Shown here: in pieces, positions 17,260 through 25,364 of the stretch
Layout of the letters: each line of letters opens with the position of its first letter
How positions within the stretch are numbered: position 1 is the stretch's first letter
Source of the DNA: Pelagicoccus enzymogenes
Lineage (GTDB): Bacteria > Verrucomicrobiota > Verrucomicrobiia > Opitutales > Opitutaceae
Reading direction: 5' to 3'
Assembly: GCF_014803405.1 (NCBI RefSeq)
Contig: NZ_JACYFG010000007.1
Span: 372,001 to 436,000, forward strand
Length of the DNA: 64,000 bases
The notes under the pieces: model-generated
What the model saw: the letters and a program-made list of their open reading frames with translations, nothing else
What the model was told of the DNA's origin: nothing
The model's database searches: none
Program-made: the position numbers and the translations under genes

Positions 17260-17991
17260 ATGGATTTTTGTGACAATTCGACTCCACGCTCGGCAGTGGC
17301 CGTCTACTCGGGGGGAATGGACTCGACGGTGATGCTGTACCGCATGCGAGAGCTGGGCATTGAGGTGAAGGGGGCTCTGAGCATCAACTACGGGCAGAAG
17401 CATGCCAAAGAGCTGGAGGTCGCCGCGAGCTTCTGTCGGGAATTGGGGATTTTGCACAAGGTTGCGGACCTGAGCGGCTTGCAGGATTTGTTCGGGAAAA
17501 GTAGTCTGACGAATTCCGGAGAAGCGGTACCCGAGGGTCACTACGAGGAAGCGCAGATGAAGTCTACGGTAGTGCCGAATCGAAACATGATTTTGTTGGC
17601 GACAGCCACCGCCTGGGCGATTTCCTTGGAAGCCGAGGCAGTGGCTTACGCGGCCCACGGGGGAGATCATGCGATCTATCCTGATTGCCGCGAGGAGTTC
17701 GCCGCCGCTTTGGACAAGGCGATTCAGCTCTGCGATTGGAGCAAGGTGAGCCTTTATCGCCCGTTCGTGAGTTCCAACAAGGCGGAGATCGCTGCTTTGG
17801 GGAGTCGCCTAGGAGCGGGCTTGGAGAAAACGTGGTCGTGCTACAAGGGCGGAGAGCTGCACTGCGGCCGTTGCGGCACCTGTGTGGAGCGTCGCGAGGC
17901 GTTTCATCTAGCGGGCGTGGAAGACAAGACGGTTTACCAGGGATCGGCCCCATCGGTAGCGGATCTGGTGAAATCAGGCTGGAAACTCTAA
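17260..17991 (+). CDS. queC: 7-cyano-7-deazaguanine (preQ0) synthase
   Basis: QueC turns 7-carboxy-7-deazaguanine into preQ0 using ATP and ammonia in queuosine synthesis. The 243-residue protein has the PP-loop ([12 protein letters not shown]), [16 protein letters not shown], the [11 protein letters not shown] block and the zinc-binding cysteines of the C-terminal CX(n)CGRCGTC ([19 protein letters not shown]). The ATG at 17260 gives the normal length; a GTG at 17188 would add 24 residues without homology. It opens the queC-queD-queE-recF gene run. Confidence 0.96.
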   Translation: MDFCDNSTPRSAVAVYSGGMDSTVMLYRMRELGIEVKGALSINYGQKHAKELEVAASFCRELGILHKVADLSGLQDLFGKSSLTNSGEAVPEGHYEEAQMKSTVVPNRNMILLATATAWAISLEAEAVAYAAHGGDHAIYPDCREEFAAALDKAIQLCDWSKVSLYRPFVSSNKAEIAALGSRLGAGLEKTWSCYKGGELHCGRCGTCVERREAFHLAGVEDKTVYQGSAPSVADLVKSGWKL

Positions 17992-18040
17992 TTTGGATTG
18001 CTAGGTAGAGAGGGATGGGCGGTGGTAGCCCTTGAATTCT

Positions 18041-18490
18041 ATGTTCACCTGCAAAAAGACATATGCGGACATCCCGTTCGCCCACCGGCAGCATCGTCAC
18101 GACGGGCATTGCGCTCAGATTCACGGTCACAACTGGAGCTTCACCTTCACCTTCGGATGCGAGGAGCTGGACGAGTGCGGGTTTGTAGTGGACTTCGGCA
18201 AGCTGAAGCCGATCAAGGCGTGGATCGACGAAAATTTGGACCACGCTTGCGTGTTCAACCACGACGATCCGCTCTTGAAGGACATTCTGGCCATCAACGA
18301 GCAAAGTGGCTGCCAAGTCTACCAGCCCTACATCGTTGACCTTTGCTCCAGCGAAGGAATCGCCCGGCATTTGTTCGAGGTGATGGACCCGATCGTGAAG
18401 GACATGACCAAAGGGCGGGCCTTCTTGACTTCGGTCGAGGTAACGGAGGACACGAAAAACAGCGCTTCCTACGAGCCCGTTCGCTCGTAG
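18041..18490 (+). CDS. queD: 6-carboxy-5,6,7,8-tetrahydropterin synthase (6-pyruvoyl-tetrahydropterin synthase family)
   Basis: QueD makes 6-carboxytetrahydropterin from dihydroneopterin triphosphate. The 149-residue protein holds the zinc-ligand histidines and the catalytic cysteine in [20 protein letters not shown], then [21 protein letters not shown] and a C-terminal glutamate motif ([14 protein letters not shown]). It lies 49 bases after queC and 13 before queE, so QueD rather than a folate- or BH4-pathway homologue is the natural reading. The start is the ATG at 18041; an in-frame TTG lies at 18032. Confidence 0.95.
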   Translation: MFTCKKTYADIPFAHRQHRHDGHCAQIHGHNWSFTFTFGCEELDECGFVVDFGKLKPIKAWIDENLDHACVFNHDDPLLKDILAINEQSGCQVYQPYIVDLCSSEGIARHLFEVMDPIVKDMTKGRAFLTSVEVTEDTKNSASYEPVRS

Positions 18491-18503
18491 TTACGGATTG
18501 GAT

Positions 18504-19199
18504 ATGGAAGGAAAAGCTAAGACCTTGCCGGTTCACGAGCGTTTTCACTCGTGGCAAGGAGAGGGCGTTCATCTAGGGCGTTCCGCTTTCTTCATTCGTC
18601 TGTTTGGCTGCCCGGTGCATTGCCCTTGGTGCGATTCGGCGGGTACTTGGCATCCCGATTATGTTCCGAAAAACGTGGAGCGTTTCACTGCGGACCAGCT
18701 TGCGGACGAGGCATCGAAGAGCGGCGCGAAGTTCGCGGTGATCACAGGTGGGGAGCCTACGATTCACGATTTGAGCGACTTGACGACAGCTCTCAAAGAG
18801 CGAGGCATTGGGCGCCACATCGAGACCTGCGGCGGTTTTCCTATCCGCGGCGACTTCGATTGGATCACTCTCAGCCCGAAATGGCAGAAGTTGCCGTTGA
18901 TGGACAACCTCCCGCTAGCTTCCGAATTCAAGTTGATTGTTGAGGACGCAGAGTCGATCGGTAAATGGATATCGACCATTGGCTCGAGCTTCAGCGAAGG
19001 GCGGCCGGTATGGTTGCACCCGGAGTGGTCGCAGCACGGCAATGCGGAAGTGCTGGAGACGATTACGCGTTGCGTGAAGGAGCGGGGCGATCCCTATCGA
19101 GCAGGGTATCAAGTGCACAAGCTTTACCGGGCAGACCTGCTGGATCCGAACTCTCGCGAGTCCGCTCCATTGGGCGGCGACGAGTCGAAGGGCTACTAG
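18504..19199 (+). CDS. queE: 7-carboxy-7-deazaguanine synthase
   Basis: A radical-SAM enzyme that contracts the pterin ring to 7-carboxy-7-deazaguanine. The 231-residue protein has the QueE opening (ERFHSWQGEGVHLGRSAFFIRL), the CX3CX2C cluster motif (CPVHCPWC), ITGGEPTIHDL and a substrate-binding IETCGGFPI segment. The ATG at 18504 is chosen over a TTG at 18498. Together with queC and queD this gives the complete route to preQ0. No queF or tgt is seen in the window. Confidence 0.95.
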   Translation: MEGKAKTLPVHERFHSWQGEGVHLGRSAFFIRLFGCPVHCPWCDSAGTWHPDYVPKNVERFTADQLADEASKSGAKFAVITGGEPTIHDLSDLTTALKERGIGRHIETCGGFPIRGDFDWITLSPKWQKLPLMDNLPLASEFKLIVEDAESIGKWISTIGSSFSEGRPVWLHPEWSQHGNAEVLETITRCVKERGDPYRAGYQVHKLYRADLLDPNSRESAPLGGDESKGY

Positions 19200-19209
19200 C
19201 GTCCTTGCT

Positions 19210-20286
19210 ATGAGGTTTAAGACAATCGCTGTATCCAATTATCGGAACATCAAGTTCGCCCGTTTGAATGTGGATGCGGATCGGGTGTTTTTCTTGGGGC
19301 GAAACGGGCAGGGGAAAACTAATTTGCTGGAAGCGACCGGTTACGTGACCTCGTTGCGGGCTTTTCGCGCTCGCGAGAACGATACCTTGCTCGGGCCCGA
19401 ATCGCCGCAAGCCGAGATATTGTACGAAATCGAGCATGAGACCTTCGAGGATGTGGAAGCTCGGGTGCGCATAAAAAAGAAAGGCAAGGAGGTTTATCTG
19501 GATCGGGAGCCGGTGCGGCGCGCCTCCGATTTTGTGGGCCGGTTTCCGGCGGTAACCTTGTCGTCCGAGGATTTGAGTATCGTGCGAGGATCCCCGGGCG
19601 GGCGTAGGCGTTTCATCGATACGTTCCTGTGCGGTATCGATCGTGACTATTACGTGGCATTGCAGCGCTACCAGAAGTGTATCCAAGAACGCAATGCGCT
19701 GCTAAAGAAGGGAGCTCCGTCGAACTTGATGAAACCCTTCGAGCTCCAGATGGTGGCACCTTGTTTGCAGGTGATTCGCAAGCGCGAAGAGGTGATCGGG
19801 GAGCTTGGAAGCATGGCGAGCCGATTTTACGAGTCGCTATCGGGATCGGCAGAGGCGATTGGAGTGACCTACAGGCCCAACGCTGCTCCGGAAAACGAAG
19901 ACGCCTATTGGGCGCTGCTGGAGAGGAATCGTCGGCGAGACGAGATTATGCAAAGCACCGGCAAAGGGCCGCACCGCGATGACTTCGAGCTGAGTTTGAA
20001 CGGGCGATCTGCGGCGGACTTCGCCTCGGATGGGCAGCAGAGAAGTATCGCTCTTTCTCTGGCGTTCGCGACGATCGCCTATTGGCGAGAACGATTCGGG
20101 GTATGCCCAGTGCTATTGATCGACGATGTCCTGGGCGAGTTGGATCCATTGCGTCGCGAACGATTTTGGAATGCTCTTGACGAGGGTATCCAATTAATCG
20201 CTACCGGAACGGAACTGCCCGATGCCGCCAGCGGAAAAGAGTGGTTGGTCTACGTTGTGGAGGACGGAGCGTTTACGCTGGCTTAA
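19210..20286 (+). CDS. recF: DNA replication/repair protein RecF
   Basis: An SMC-like ATPase that helps load RecA at single-strand gaps. The 358-residue protein has Walker A (GRNGQGKTNLLEA), the RecF block RGSPGGRRRFIDTFL, KGPHRDDFEL, the signature SDGQQRSIALSLA and Walker B (PVLLIDDVLGELD). It starts 10 bases after queE, so it is almost surely cotranscribed with the queuosine genes. It is far from any dnaA-dnaN-gyrB cluster, the usual home of recF in many bacteria. The start follows directly after the queE stop, with no Shine-Dalgarno. Confidence 0.96.
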   Translation: MRFKTIAVSNYRNIKFARLNVDADRVFFLGRNGQGKTNLLEATGYVTSLRAFRARENDTLLGPESPQAEILYEIEHETFEDVEARVRIKKKGKEVYLDREPVRRASDFVGRFPAVTLSSEDLSIVRGSPGGRRRFIDTFLCGIDRDYYVALQRYQKCIQERNALLKKGAPSNLMKPFELQMVAPCLQVIRKREEVIGELGSMASRFYESLSGSAEAIGVTYRPNAAPENEDAYWALLERNRRRDEIMQSTGKGPHRDDFELSLNGRSAADFASDGQQRSIALSLAFATIAYWRERFGVCPVLLIDDVLGELDPLRRERFWNALDEGIQLIATGTELPDAASGKEWLVYVVEDGAFTLA

Positions 20287-20359
20287 GGCCTTTTCGCCGT
20301 TCAGGCAAGCAGCGTAGACGCGCTGACAAGCGCTCCCTCTTCATTTCTCTGGGAACTGC

Positions 20360-21517
20360 TTAGAGGGCCGCTTCCAGAATTTCCACCAGTTCGAACTTGG
20401 TGAGTTCGATGGGGTTTCCCTTCATGCTGCTGGATGAGGCGGACTTGCGGGCTGCCTCTTCGATTTGTGAGTGCTCGAGGCCGAGTTCGCCGAGCGACTT
20501 GAGCGGCAGGTCGTTGCAAAGGGACTCGAACCAAGCGAGGGCATAGGAGGCCTTGGCTTGAGGGTTGCCGGTGAGGAGTGTGGCAACGTCGTTCATCTTT
20601 TCCCTGCTGGGGTTGTCGCGGTCTCGGGTGTCGAAGGCTCTGAGGTTTGCGGAGAAGCAGGACACCAGCAAGCTGGCGCAGATGGCGCCGTGCGGGGCGG
20701 GAATCATGCCGCCGAGCGGACCCGCGAACGCGTGGATGGAGCCAAGCTTGGCGTTGGCGAGAGCGATGCCGCCGCAGAGGCTTGCAGCGCAAAGGTCGGC
20801 TTTTGCATCTGTATCCAACTCCTTGCTACAGGCAGCTCTAATGGAGCGAGCAGCTAGTCGTAGTCCCTCGCGAGCGATGCCGTCGGTGAGCGGGTTGGCG
20901 AACTTCGAGAGGTAAGCTTCGAGGCACTGGATAAGGGCGTCCATGCCAGTGTAGGCGGCTATTTCGGGAGGGAGTTTGTAAGTCAGCTCTGGATCGACGA
21001 CTGCCCAAGTCGGAAGCATGGAGGCGCTGCGGAGGCTGACTTTCACCCCTGCCTTGGGAACGCCGATGACGCTGTTGCTCGTGACTTCGGCTCCGGTGCC
21101 GGCGGTGGTGGGCACGGCCATGAAGGGCAAGGAGTCGTGAACGAGGGCTTTCCCTTTGCCCACTCCCTCGAGGTAGTCGATGAGCTTGCCCGAGTTGGTG
21201 ACGAGAGCGGCCACCGCCTTGCCGGTATCGATGACGCTGCCTCCTCCGATTGCGACGACGCACTGGGCGCCCGATTCTCTTGCCGCTTCGCTGGCGAGGG
21301 TGACTGTATTGATATCTGGCTCGCCGTTTACGGGGTGAATGAAGACCTCGAAGCCGCTCTGGGTGAGCAGGCCGATGAGCTGGGCGTAGCGTTTCGAGTC
21401 GCTGCCGGTGAGCACGAACAAGGGGGAAAGCGATTCGTCCAGTAGGCTGGGGATCGTTTTGGCACAGCCCTCGCCGAACCGGATGTTGCTTGAGGTAGCG
21501 AAAGAGAAGGAGGACAT
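20360..21517 (-). CDS. Iron-containing alcohol dehydrogenase family protein
   Basis: A 385-residue group III (Fe-ADH) dehydrogenase. It has the NAD(P)-binding GGGSVIDTGKAVA, PTTAGTGAEVTSNSVI, and the metal-binding region GMDALIQCLEAYLS with HAFAGPLGGMIPAPHG holding the conserved histidines. Family members reduce or oxidise short alcohols, aldehydes, lactaldehyde or maleylacetate; the sequence does not tell which. It ends on the minus strand convergent to recF and starts 21 bases after coaD ends, so it may share a transcript with coaD. No pathway partner is seen. Confidence 0.9.
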   Translation of the reverse strand: MSSFSFATSSNIRFGEGCAKTIPSLLDESLSPLFVLTGSDSKRYAQLIGLLTQSGFEVFIHPVNGEPDINTVTLASEAARESGAQCVVAIGGGSVIDTGKAVAALVTNSGKLIDYLEGVGKGKALVHDSLPFMAVPTTAGTGAEVTSNSVIGVPKAGVKVSLRSASMLPTWAVVDPELTYKLPPEIAAYTGMDALIQCLEAYLSKFANPLTDGIAREGLRLAARSIRAACSKELDTDAKADLCAASLCGGIALANAKLGSIHAFAGPLGGMIPAPHGAICASLLVSCFSANLRAFDTRDRDNPSREKMNDVATLLTGNPQAKASYALAWFESLCNDLPLKSLGELGLEHSQIEEAARKSASSSSMKGNPIELTKFELVEILEAAL

Positions 21518-21538
21518 GTAAGCTGGGTGGGCGGGTGG

Positions 21539-22018
21539 CTACTTCTTGAGCTTAGCTCTCAGGGCGTTGTTTACGTTGTCCGGGACGAAGCGGGAAATGT
21601 CCGCGCCAAATTGGGCGACCTGCTTGACGAGGCTGGAGCTGGTGTAGTTGTAGCCTTCTCTAGTCATGAGCAAGATGGTTTCGATTTCCGAAGCGAGGTG
21701 CCGGTTCATCAAGGCCATTTGGAATTCGTATTCAAAGTCGGATACGGCTCGCAGCCCGCGGATGAGGGCGATGGCATGCTGCTTTTTCGCGAGGTCGACC
21801 AGCAGTCCGCTGAAGGTCATGACGGTGGCGTTGGGGATCGTGGCGATGTTTTCCTCGACGAGCTTGAGGCGTTCTTCGGTCGAAAAGAAGGGACCTTTGC
21901 CGGCGTTTTCGGCGACGGCGACGATGACTTTGTCGAAGAGACGGCATGCGCGTTGGAGAACGTCGAGGTGTCCGTGGGTGATGGGGTCGAAGGTGCCCGG
22001 ATATATGCCAATCTTCAT
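21539..22018 (-). CDS. coaD: Phosphopantetheine adenylyltransferase
   Basis: CoaD transfers AMP to 4'-phosphopantetheine, the fourth step of coenzyme A synthesis. The 159 residues are the usual length. Visible are the nucleotidyl-transferase motif [16 protein letters not shown], the FST(E)ER loop, [13 protein letters not shown] and the C-terminal [18 protein letters not shown] with the second nucleotide-binding site. The gene starts with ATG at 22018 and is followed by the iron-type alcohol dehydrogenase. Confidence 0.96.
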   Translation of the reverse strand: MKIGIYPGTFDPITHGHLDVLQRACRLFDKVIVAVAENAGKGPFFSTEERLKLVEENIATIPNATVMTFSGLLVDLAKKQHAIALIRGLRAVSDFEYEFQMALMNRHLASEIETILLMTREGYNYTSSSLVKQVAQFGADISRFVPDNVNNALRAKLKK

Positions 22019-22150
22019 AAGCCGATAAAAACGAGCAGTTTGCGGACCTGTTGGGTCCTTTGCAATGTTTGAATGGAGGGGGAAGCCTAGGGGCTAAAGT
22101 GTCGCCTGACCCTCTGGCATTCCAAGCTAGGGGAAGCTATTGTCTGGTGG

Positions 22151-22216
22151 GACGAGTTCACCTCGTCTGCAGCGGTTTTGCTCCTGCAGCGCGGACGACG
22201 TGGAAGTCGTCCCTCC
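22151..22216. repeat. Triple palindrome repeat between coaD and maf
   Basis: Three hairpins stand in a row: GACGAG/CTCGTC (22151-22156, 22162-22167), CTGCAG/CTGCAG (22167-22172, 22184-22189) and GGACGAC/GTCGTCC (22193-22199, 22206-22212). The last contains CGTGGAAGTCGTCCCTCC, which recurs exactly at 53561-53578. It belongs to a dispersed palindrome family of this genome. Confidence 0.75.
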
Positions 22217-22315
22217 AGGCCATAGGCAACACGGTGAAGCGCACCCGCAAGCCCGAGCGAGGTGACCCTGTCTTTGGAGTTGCGAGGGGGGAGGCTCCCT
22301 GCGAGAAGCGGGGCC

Positions 22316-22891
22316 ATGAGTTTGGCTAAGTTTATTTTGGCGTCGCAATCACCGCGCCGTCGAGAGCTGTTGGAGCGGATTGGAGCGAATTTCGACGTGA
22401 TGCCGGCGGATGTGGAAGAGTTCGAGGAAGGGCATGGCGATCCGGAAGGCATGGTACGCCACAATGCTCAGTTAAAAGCGGCTTGGATTGCCGACAAGCA
22501 CCCGCAGCGTTTCGTGCTTGGCTCGGACACGACAGTGCACATCGACGGACGTGTCTTGGCCAAGCCCGAGGACTTGGAGGATGCTCGTCGCATGTTGAAA
22601 ACCTTAGGCGGGCGTACTCACATCGTGTATACAGGCTTCGCTCTGATCTGCCGGAAAAGGGGAGTGGAGGTAGTGGATGGAGCGCGCAGCGAGGTGACCT
22701 TCAAGCCGCTCGACGACGCCACCATCGACGCCTATTTCGAGATCGTGAATCCGCTCGACAAAGCGGGAGCCTACGGGATCCAGGAGGGCACGGAGCTGAT
22801 CATCGATTCCTTCGTCGGTTCCCATTCCAACATCATGGGTTTGCCTTTGGATGAAACAAAGGCTCTTCTGGAGCGTCACAAGCTGCTTTGA
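22316..22891 (+). CDS. maf: Maf-family nucleoside triphosphate pyrophosphatase
   Basis: Maf proteins hydrolyse non-canonical or excess nucleoside triphosphates (dTTP/UTP type or m7GTP type). The 191-residue protein has the opening LASQSPRRRELL, the catalytic-aspartate block LGSDTTVHIDGRVLAKP, GGRTHIVYTGFALI and the closing DKAGAYGIQEGTELIIDSFVGSHSNIMGLPL. The GAYGIQ motif suggests the dTTP/UTP (YhdE) type. The start is the ATG at 22316; a GTG at 22262 would read through a repeat-rich leader. It heads a tight cluster with the TonB-like gene. Confidence 0.93.
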   Translation: MSLAKFILASQSPRRRELLERIGANFDVMPADVEEFEEGHGDPEGMVRHNAQLKAAWIADKHPQRFVLGSDTTVHIDGRVLAKPEDLEDARRMLKTLGGRTHIVYTGFALICRKRGVEVVDGARSEVTFKPLDDATIDAYFEIVNPLDKAGAYGIQEGTELIIDSFVGSHSNIMGLPLDETKALLERHKLL

Positions 22892-22903
22892 CCCATCGAG
22901 CCG

Positions 22904-24109
22904 ATGTCCGTTTCCCCGCCTCCAGACCGCGATACCAAGACCTTTGAGCATCCGCTCAAAAGGGCGGTAAAGCGTCGGGACGGCTACTCGCGAGAGCAGG
23001 TCGTGGTGGGCGTCATCGGTACGTTGCTGGCGCACATTTGGTTTTTCTACATGGTCTCGCTCGGGTTGCTCGAGACCCAGCCTTTGCCGCCTTCGGAGGA
23101 TCCTTATCGCGAGTTTAGCATCGAGCTTGCGGAGCCCGAGGAGGAAGAGGAGGAACAGGCTTACACGGAGACCAATCCAGACGTGGCGGAGAACGAGCCC
23201 GACGACACCAATCGTTATGCCGCGCGCGACCAGCAAGCCGCCAACGAGGAGCGGCCGGAGGAGCTTGATCCGGAGGACAGGCCTGCGGTTGAGAGCGACG
23301 ACACGGTTGAAACGGATCAGACGCTCACCGGCAGCTTGGACGAGCCGGTTTTTACGCCTCCTCCGTCCGCGGATCCCTCGGAGGAGGAAGCCCAGGAGCA
23401 ACAGCAGCAGGCTTCTCAGCCGCCAAGTCCGAATCAACCGCTCTTGCAGGTTATGGATCCGAGTTCGCTCGCTCAGCGAAGGGAAGTTCCGCTCTTCGGG
23501 TCGCAGGAGGAGGCTGAAGACGAGTCGGGAATCGCCGACTACGACTACACGAAGTTGGACGAGGCTCCGACCAATGTGACCGACCTGATCGAGGGCGAGG
23601 AGGCAGAGGGGGAGGACGAGGAGACGCGTGACGAGAGCCAGGCTTTGCCCTCCAGTATTGCGAGTATGCCGATCCAGGCCATGGAGGACGGCGATGGTAT
23701 CCCATCGCCCAAGGCCCGCCCGCAGTTGCCTCGTTTGCCCTCGGCTCCTACTCGCCAGTCCAAGCTAGGCGTCTCTTCGGTGGGGCAATTGGCGGTGGAC
23801 GCGAAGGCGAGCAAGTTTGGCGAATACATGGAGCGCTTGATCGAGACGGTGAAGCTGAATTGGGACGACCTCGTACAGCGAAGTTCCGCGATCGAGAGGA
23901 AGAGCACGGTCAAGATTCGTTTCATGCTCAGCAGCGACGGCTACGTGACGGATATCGAAATCTTGGAAGGGACGACGGCACGGGTGATTGGCGTCCACAT
24001 GTGCCGGCAAGCGATCGAGCGAGGCTCGCCTTTTGGCCCCTGGCCGGATGGGTTGGAGGACTTGTTTGGGCGGGAGGAGGACATCACCTTTACTTTCCAT
24101 TACTACTGA
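22904..24109 (+). CDS. TonB/TolA-like energy-transducing protein
   Basis: A 401-residue protein with the TonB layout. It has a short cytoplasmic N-terminus, one TM helix near 31-55 with a histidine (VVGVIGTLLAHIWFFYMVS), a very long acidic and proline-rich linker (about 60-290, for example EEEEEEQ and QEQQQQASQPPSPNQP), and a C-terminal alpha/beta domain. That domain includes STVKIRFMLSSDGYVTDIEIL and ends TFHYY. The linker is acidic rather than the Pro-Lys type of classical TonB. The ExbB/ExbD operon at 4.5-7.6 kb has no TonB, so this could be its partner; that is inference. It could also be a TolA-type protein. Confidence 0.78.
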   Translation: MSVSPPPDRDTKTFEHPLKRAVKRRDGYSREQVVVGVIGTLLAHIWFFYMVSLGLLETQPLPPSEDPYREFSIELAEPEEEEEEQAYTETNPDVAENEPDDTNRYAARDQQAANEERPEELDPEDRPAVESDDTVETDQTLTGSLDEPVFTPPPSADPSEEEAQEQQQQASQPPSPNQPLLQVMDPSSLAQRREVPLFGSQEEAEDESGIADYDYTKLDEAPTNVTDLIEGEEAEGEDEETRDESQALPSSIASMPIQAMEDGDGIPSPKARPQLPRLPSAPTRQSKLGVSSVGQLAVDAKASKFGEYMERLIETVKLNWDDLVQRSSAIERKSTVKIRFMLSSDGYVTDIEILEGTTARVIGVHMCRQAIERGSPFGPWPDGLEDLFGREEDITFTFHYY

Positions 24110-24115
24110 TTGGGC

Positions 24116-24781
24116 ATGCAGAACGGGAACGCGTCGAAGGTCGAACAGTGCGTGGCGCTTTTGCATGGCCTGTGTCGCCGTTCGCATTCGATGGAGCCGC
24201 TGAGGTCCGTATTCGAGGAAAGTGGATACGTGGTGCGAAACATTGGGTATCCGTCGACTCGCTATTGCCTATCCGAACTAGCGGAGCAGACGCGGCCGGA
24301 GATTGACGCTTTGAGCAATCGTTTCAGCCAGGTGCATTTCGTGACGCATTCGATGGGAGGCATTTTACTGCGGCAGATGCAGGCGACGCGCCGCATCCGG
24401 AATCTAGGGCGATGCGTGATGCTGGCGCCGCCGAATCGGGGCAGCCAAGTGGTGGACAGGTTGCGGCATTGGGCTCCTTTTCGGTGGGTGAACGGTCCGG
24501 CGGGAGGCGAACTGGGAACGGGAGCGGACTCGGTGCCTAGGGGATTGGGGCCTGTCGACTTCGAAGTAGGGGTGATCGCGGGGAATCGCAGTATCAACCT
24601 GATCCTTTCGCAGTTGCTGCCGAAGCCCAACGACGGGAAAGTCGCGGTTTCGCACACGCAGGTCGAAGGTCAGAGAGAGTTTCGGGTATTCCCTGCTACG
24701 CATCCATTTATCATGAAAAACCAGCGGGTGCAGGCGAACGCGCTGGCGTTCATCCAGACGGGCGCTTTTCTGGCAAGCTAA
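24116..24781 (+). CDS. Alpha/beta hydrolase, lipase-like
   Basis: A 221-residue alpha/beta hydrolase. The opening strand carries ALLHGLCRRSHSM, the oxyanion-type HG motif. The nucleophile elbow is THSMGG (Ser near residue 84). A likely acid is in PNDGKVAV and the histidine in ATHPFIMKN. This is the pattern of small triacylglycerol-lipase/esterase-like proteins. No signal peptide is seen, so it is probably cytoplasmic. The start is the ATG at 24116, six bases after the TonB-like stop; an in-frame TTG directly abuts that stop. The substrate is unknown. Confidence 0.86.
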   Translation: MQNGNASKVEQCVALLHGLCRRSHSMEPLRSVFEESGYVVRNIGYPSTRYCLSELAEQTRPEIDALSNRFSQVHFVTHSMGGILLRQMQATRRIRNLGRCVMLAPPNRGSQVVDRLRHWAPFRWVNGPAGGELGTGADSVPRGLGPVDFEVGVIAGNRSINLILSQLLPKPNDGKVAVSHTQVEGQREFRVFPATHPFIMKNQRVQANALAFIQTGAFLAS

Positions 24782-24783
24782 GC

Positions 24784-25209
24784 ATGGGTCGCTCGGCAAC
24801 AGTCGCGGAAGTTCCATTCAGCGAGCGGCGGGAAGAGATCCGCTCCCTACGTTTCGAAGTATTCGTGCACGAGCAAGGCGTTCCTGCAGAGATCGAAATG
24901 GACGAGTGGGACGAGCGCTCGCGGCACGTGCTTGCCCAGGTGGGAGAACGGGTGGTGGGAACAGGGCGTCTTTTGCCAGACGGGCATATCGGTCGCGTGG
25001 CGGTTCTGGCGCCGTTCCGCGGCCAGGGCATTGGAGCGCTTTTGATGGGCCAGCTCATTGCGATGGGAAAGGAAGCCGGGATGGGCCGGCTGGTCTTGTC
25101 TGCCCAGACTCGAGCGGTCGCGTTCTACGAAGGACTCGGTTTCGTGAAACAGGGCGAAACCTACCAGGAGGCCGGGATCCCTCACGTGCGAATGTACTTG
25201 GATTGCTAG
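24784..25209 (+). CDS. GNAT-family N-acetyltransferase
   Basis: A 141-residue acetyltransferase of the GNAT superfamily, close to the YjdJ/ElaA-like group. The acetyl-CoA loop is GRVAVLAPFRGQGIGALLM (V-x-x-x-x-RGQGIG), followed by LSAQTRAVAFYEGLGFVKQG, the usual C-terminal ARxFYExxGF block. It starts 2 bases after the hydrolase stop and is the last of four tightly packed genes. The acceptor is unknown. Confidence 0.9.
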   Translation: MGRSATVAEVPFSERREEIRSLRFEVFVHEQGVPAEIEMDEWDERSRHVLAQVGERVVGTGRLLPDGHIGRVAVLAPFRGQGIGALLMGQLIAMGKEAGMGRLVLSAQTRAVAFYEGLGFVKQGETYQEAGIPHVRMYLDC

Positions 25210-25247
25210 GGACCTCCACGATCAGTTTCGCATTCTGTTTCGTGAAT

Positions 25248-25273
25248 GTTTCTTATAGATGCAGTCGAGAAAC
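25248..25273. promoter_or_regulatory. Inverted repeat upstream of mpgS
   Basis: GTTTCT (25248-25253) and AGAAAC (25268-25273) form an inverted repeat flanked by GAAT and, four bases out, ATTC. It lies about 90 bases before the mpgS ATG, where a regulator of solute synthesis could bind. TTATAGAT between the arms resembles a -10 box. Confidence 0.3.
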
Positions 25274-25364
25274 GTTTATTCAGCTACAGTTGGCATCAGC
25301 CCTGCTCTAAGGCCCCCAACCTGATAACTTGCTCAGAAAAGAGCACGAACTGAGAGCTGATACT

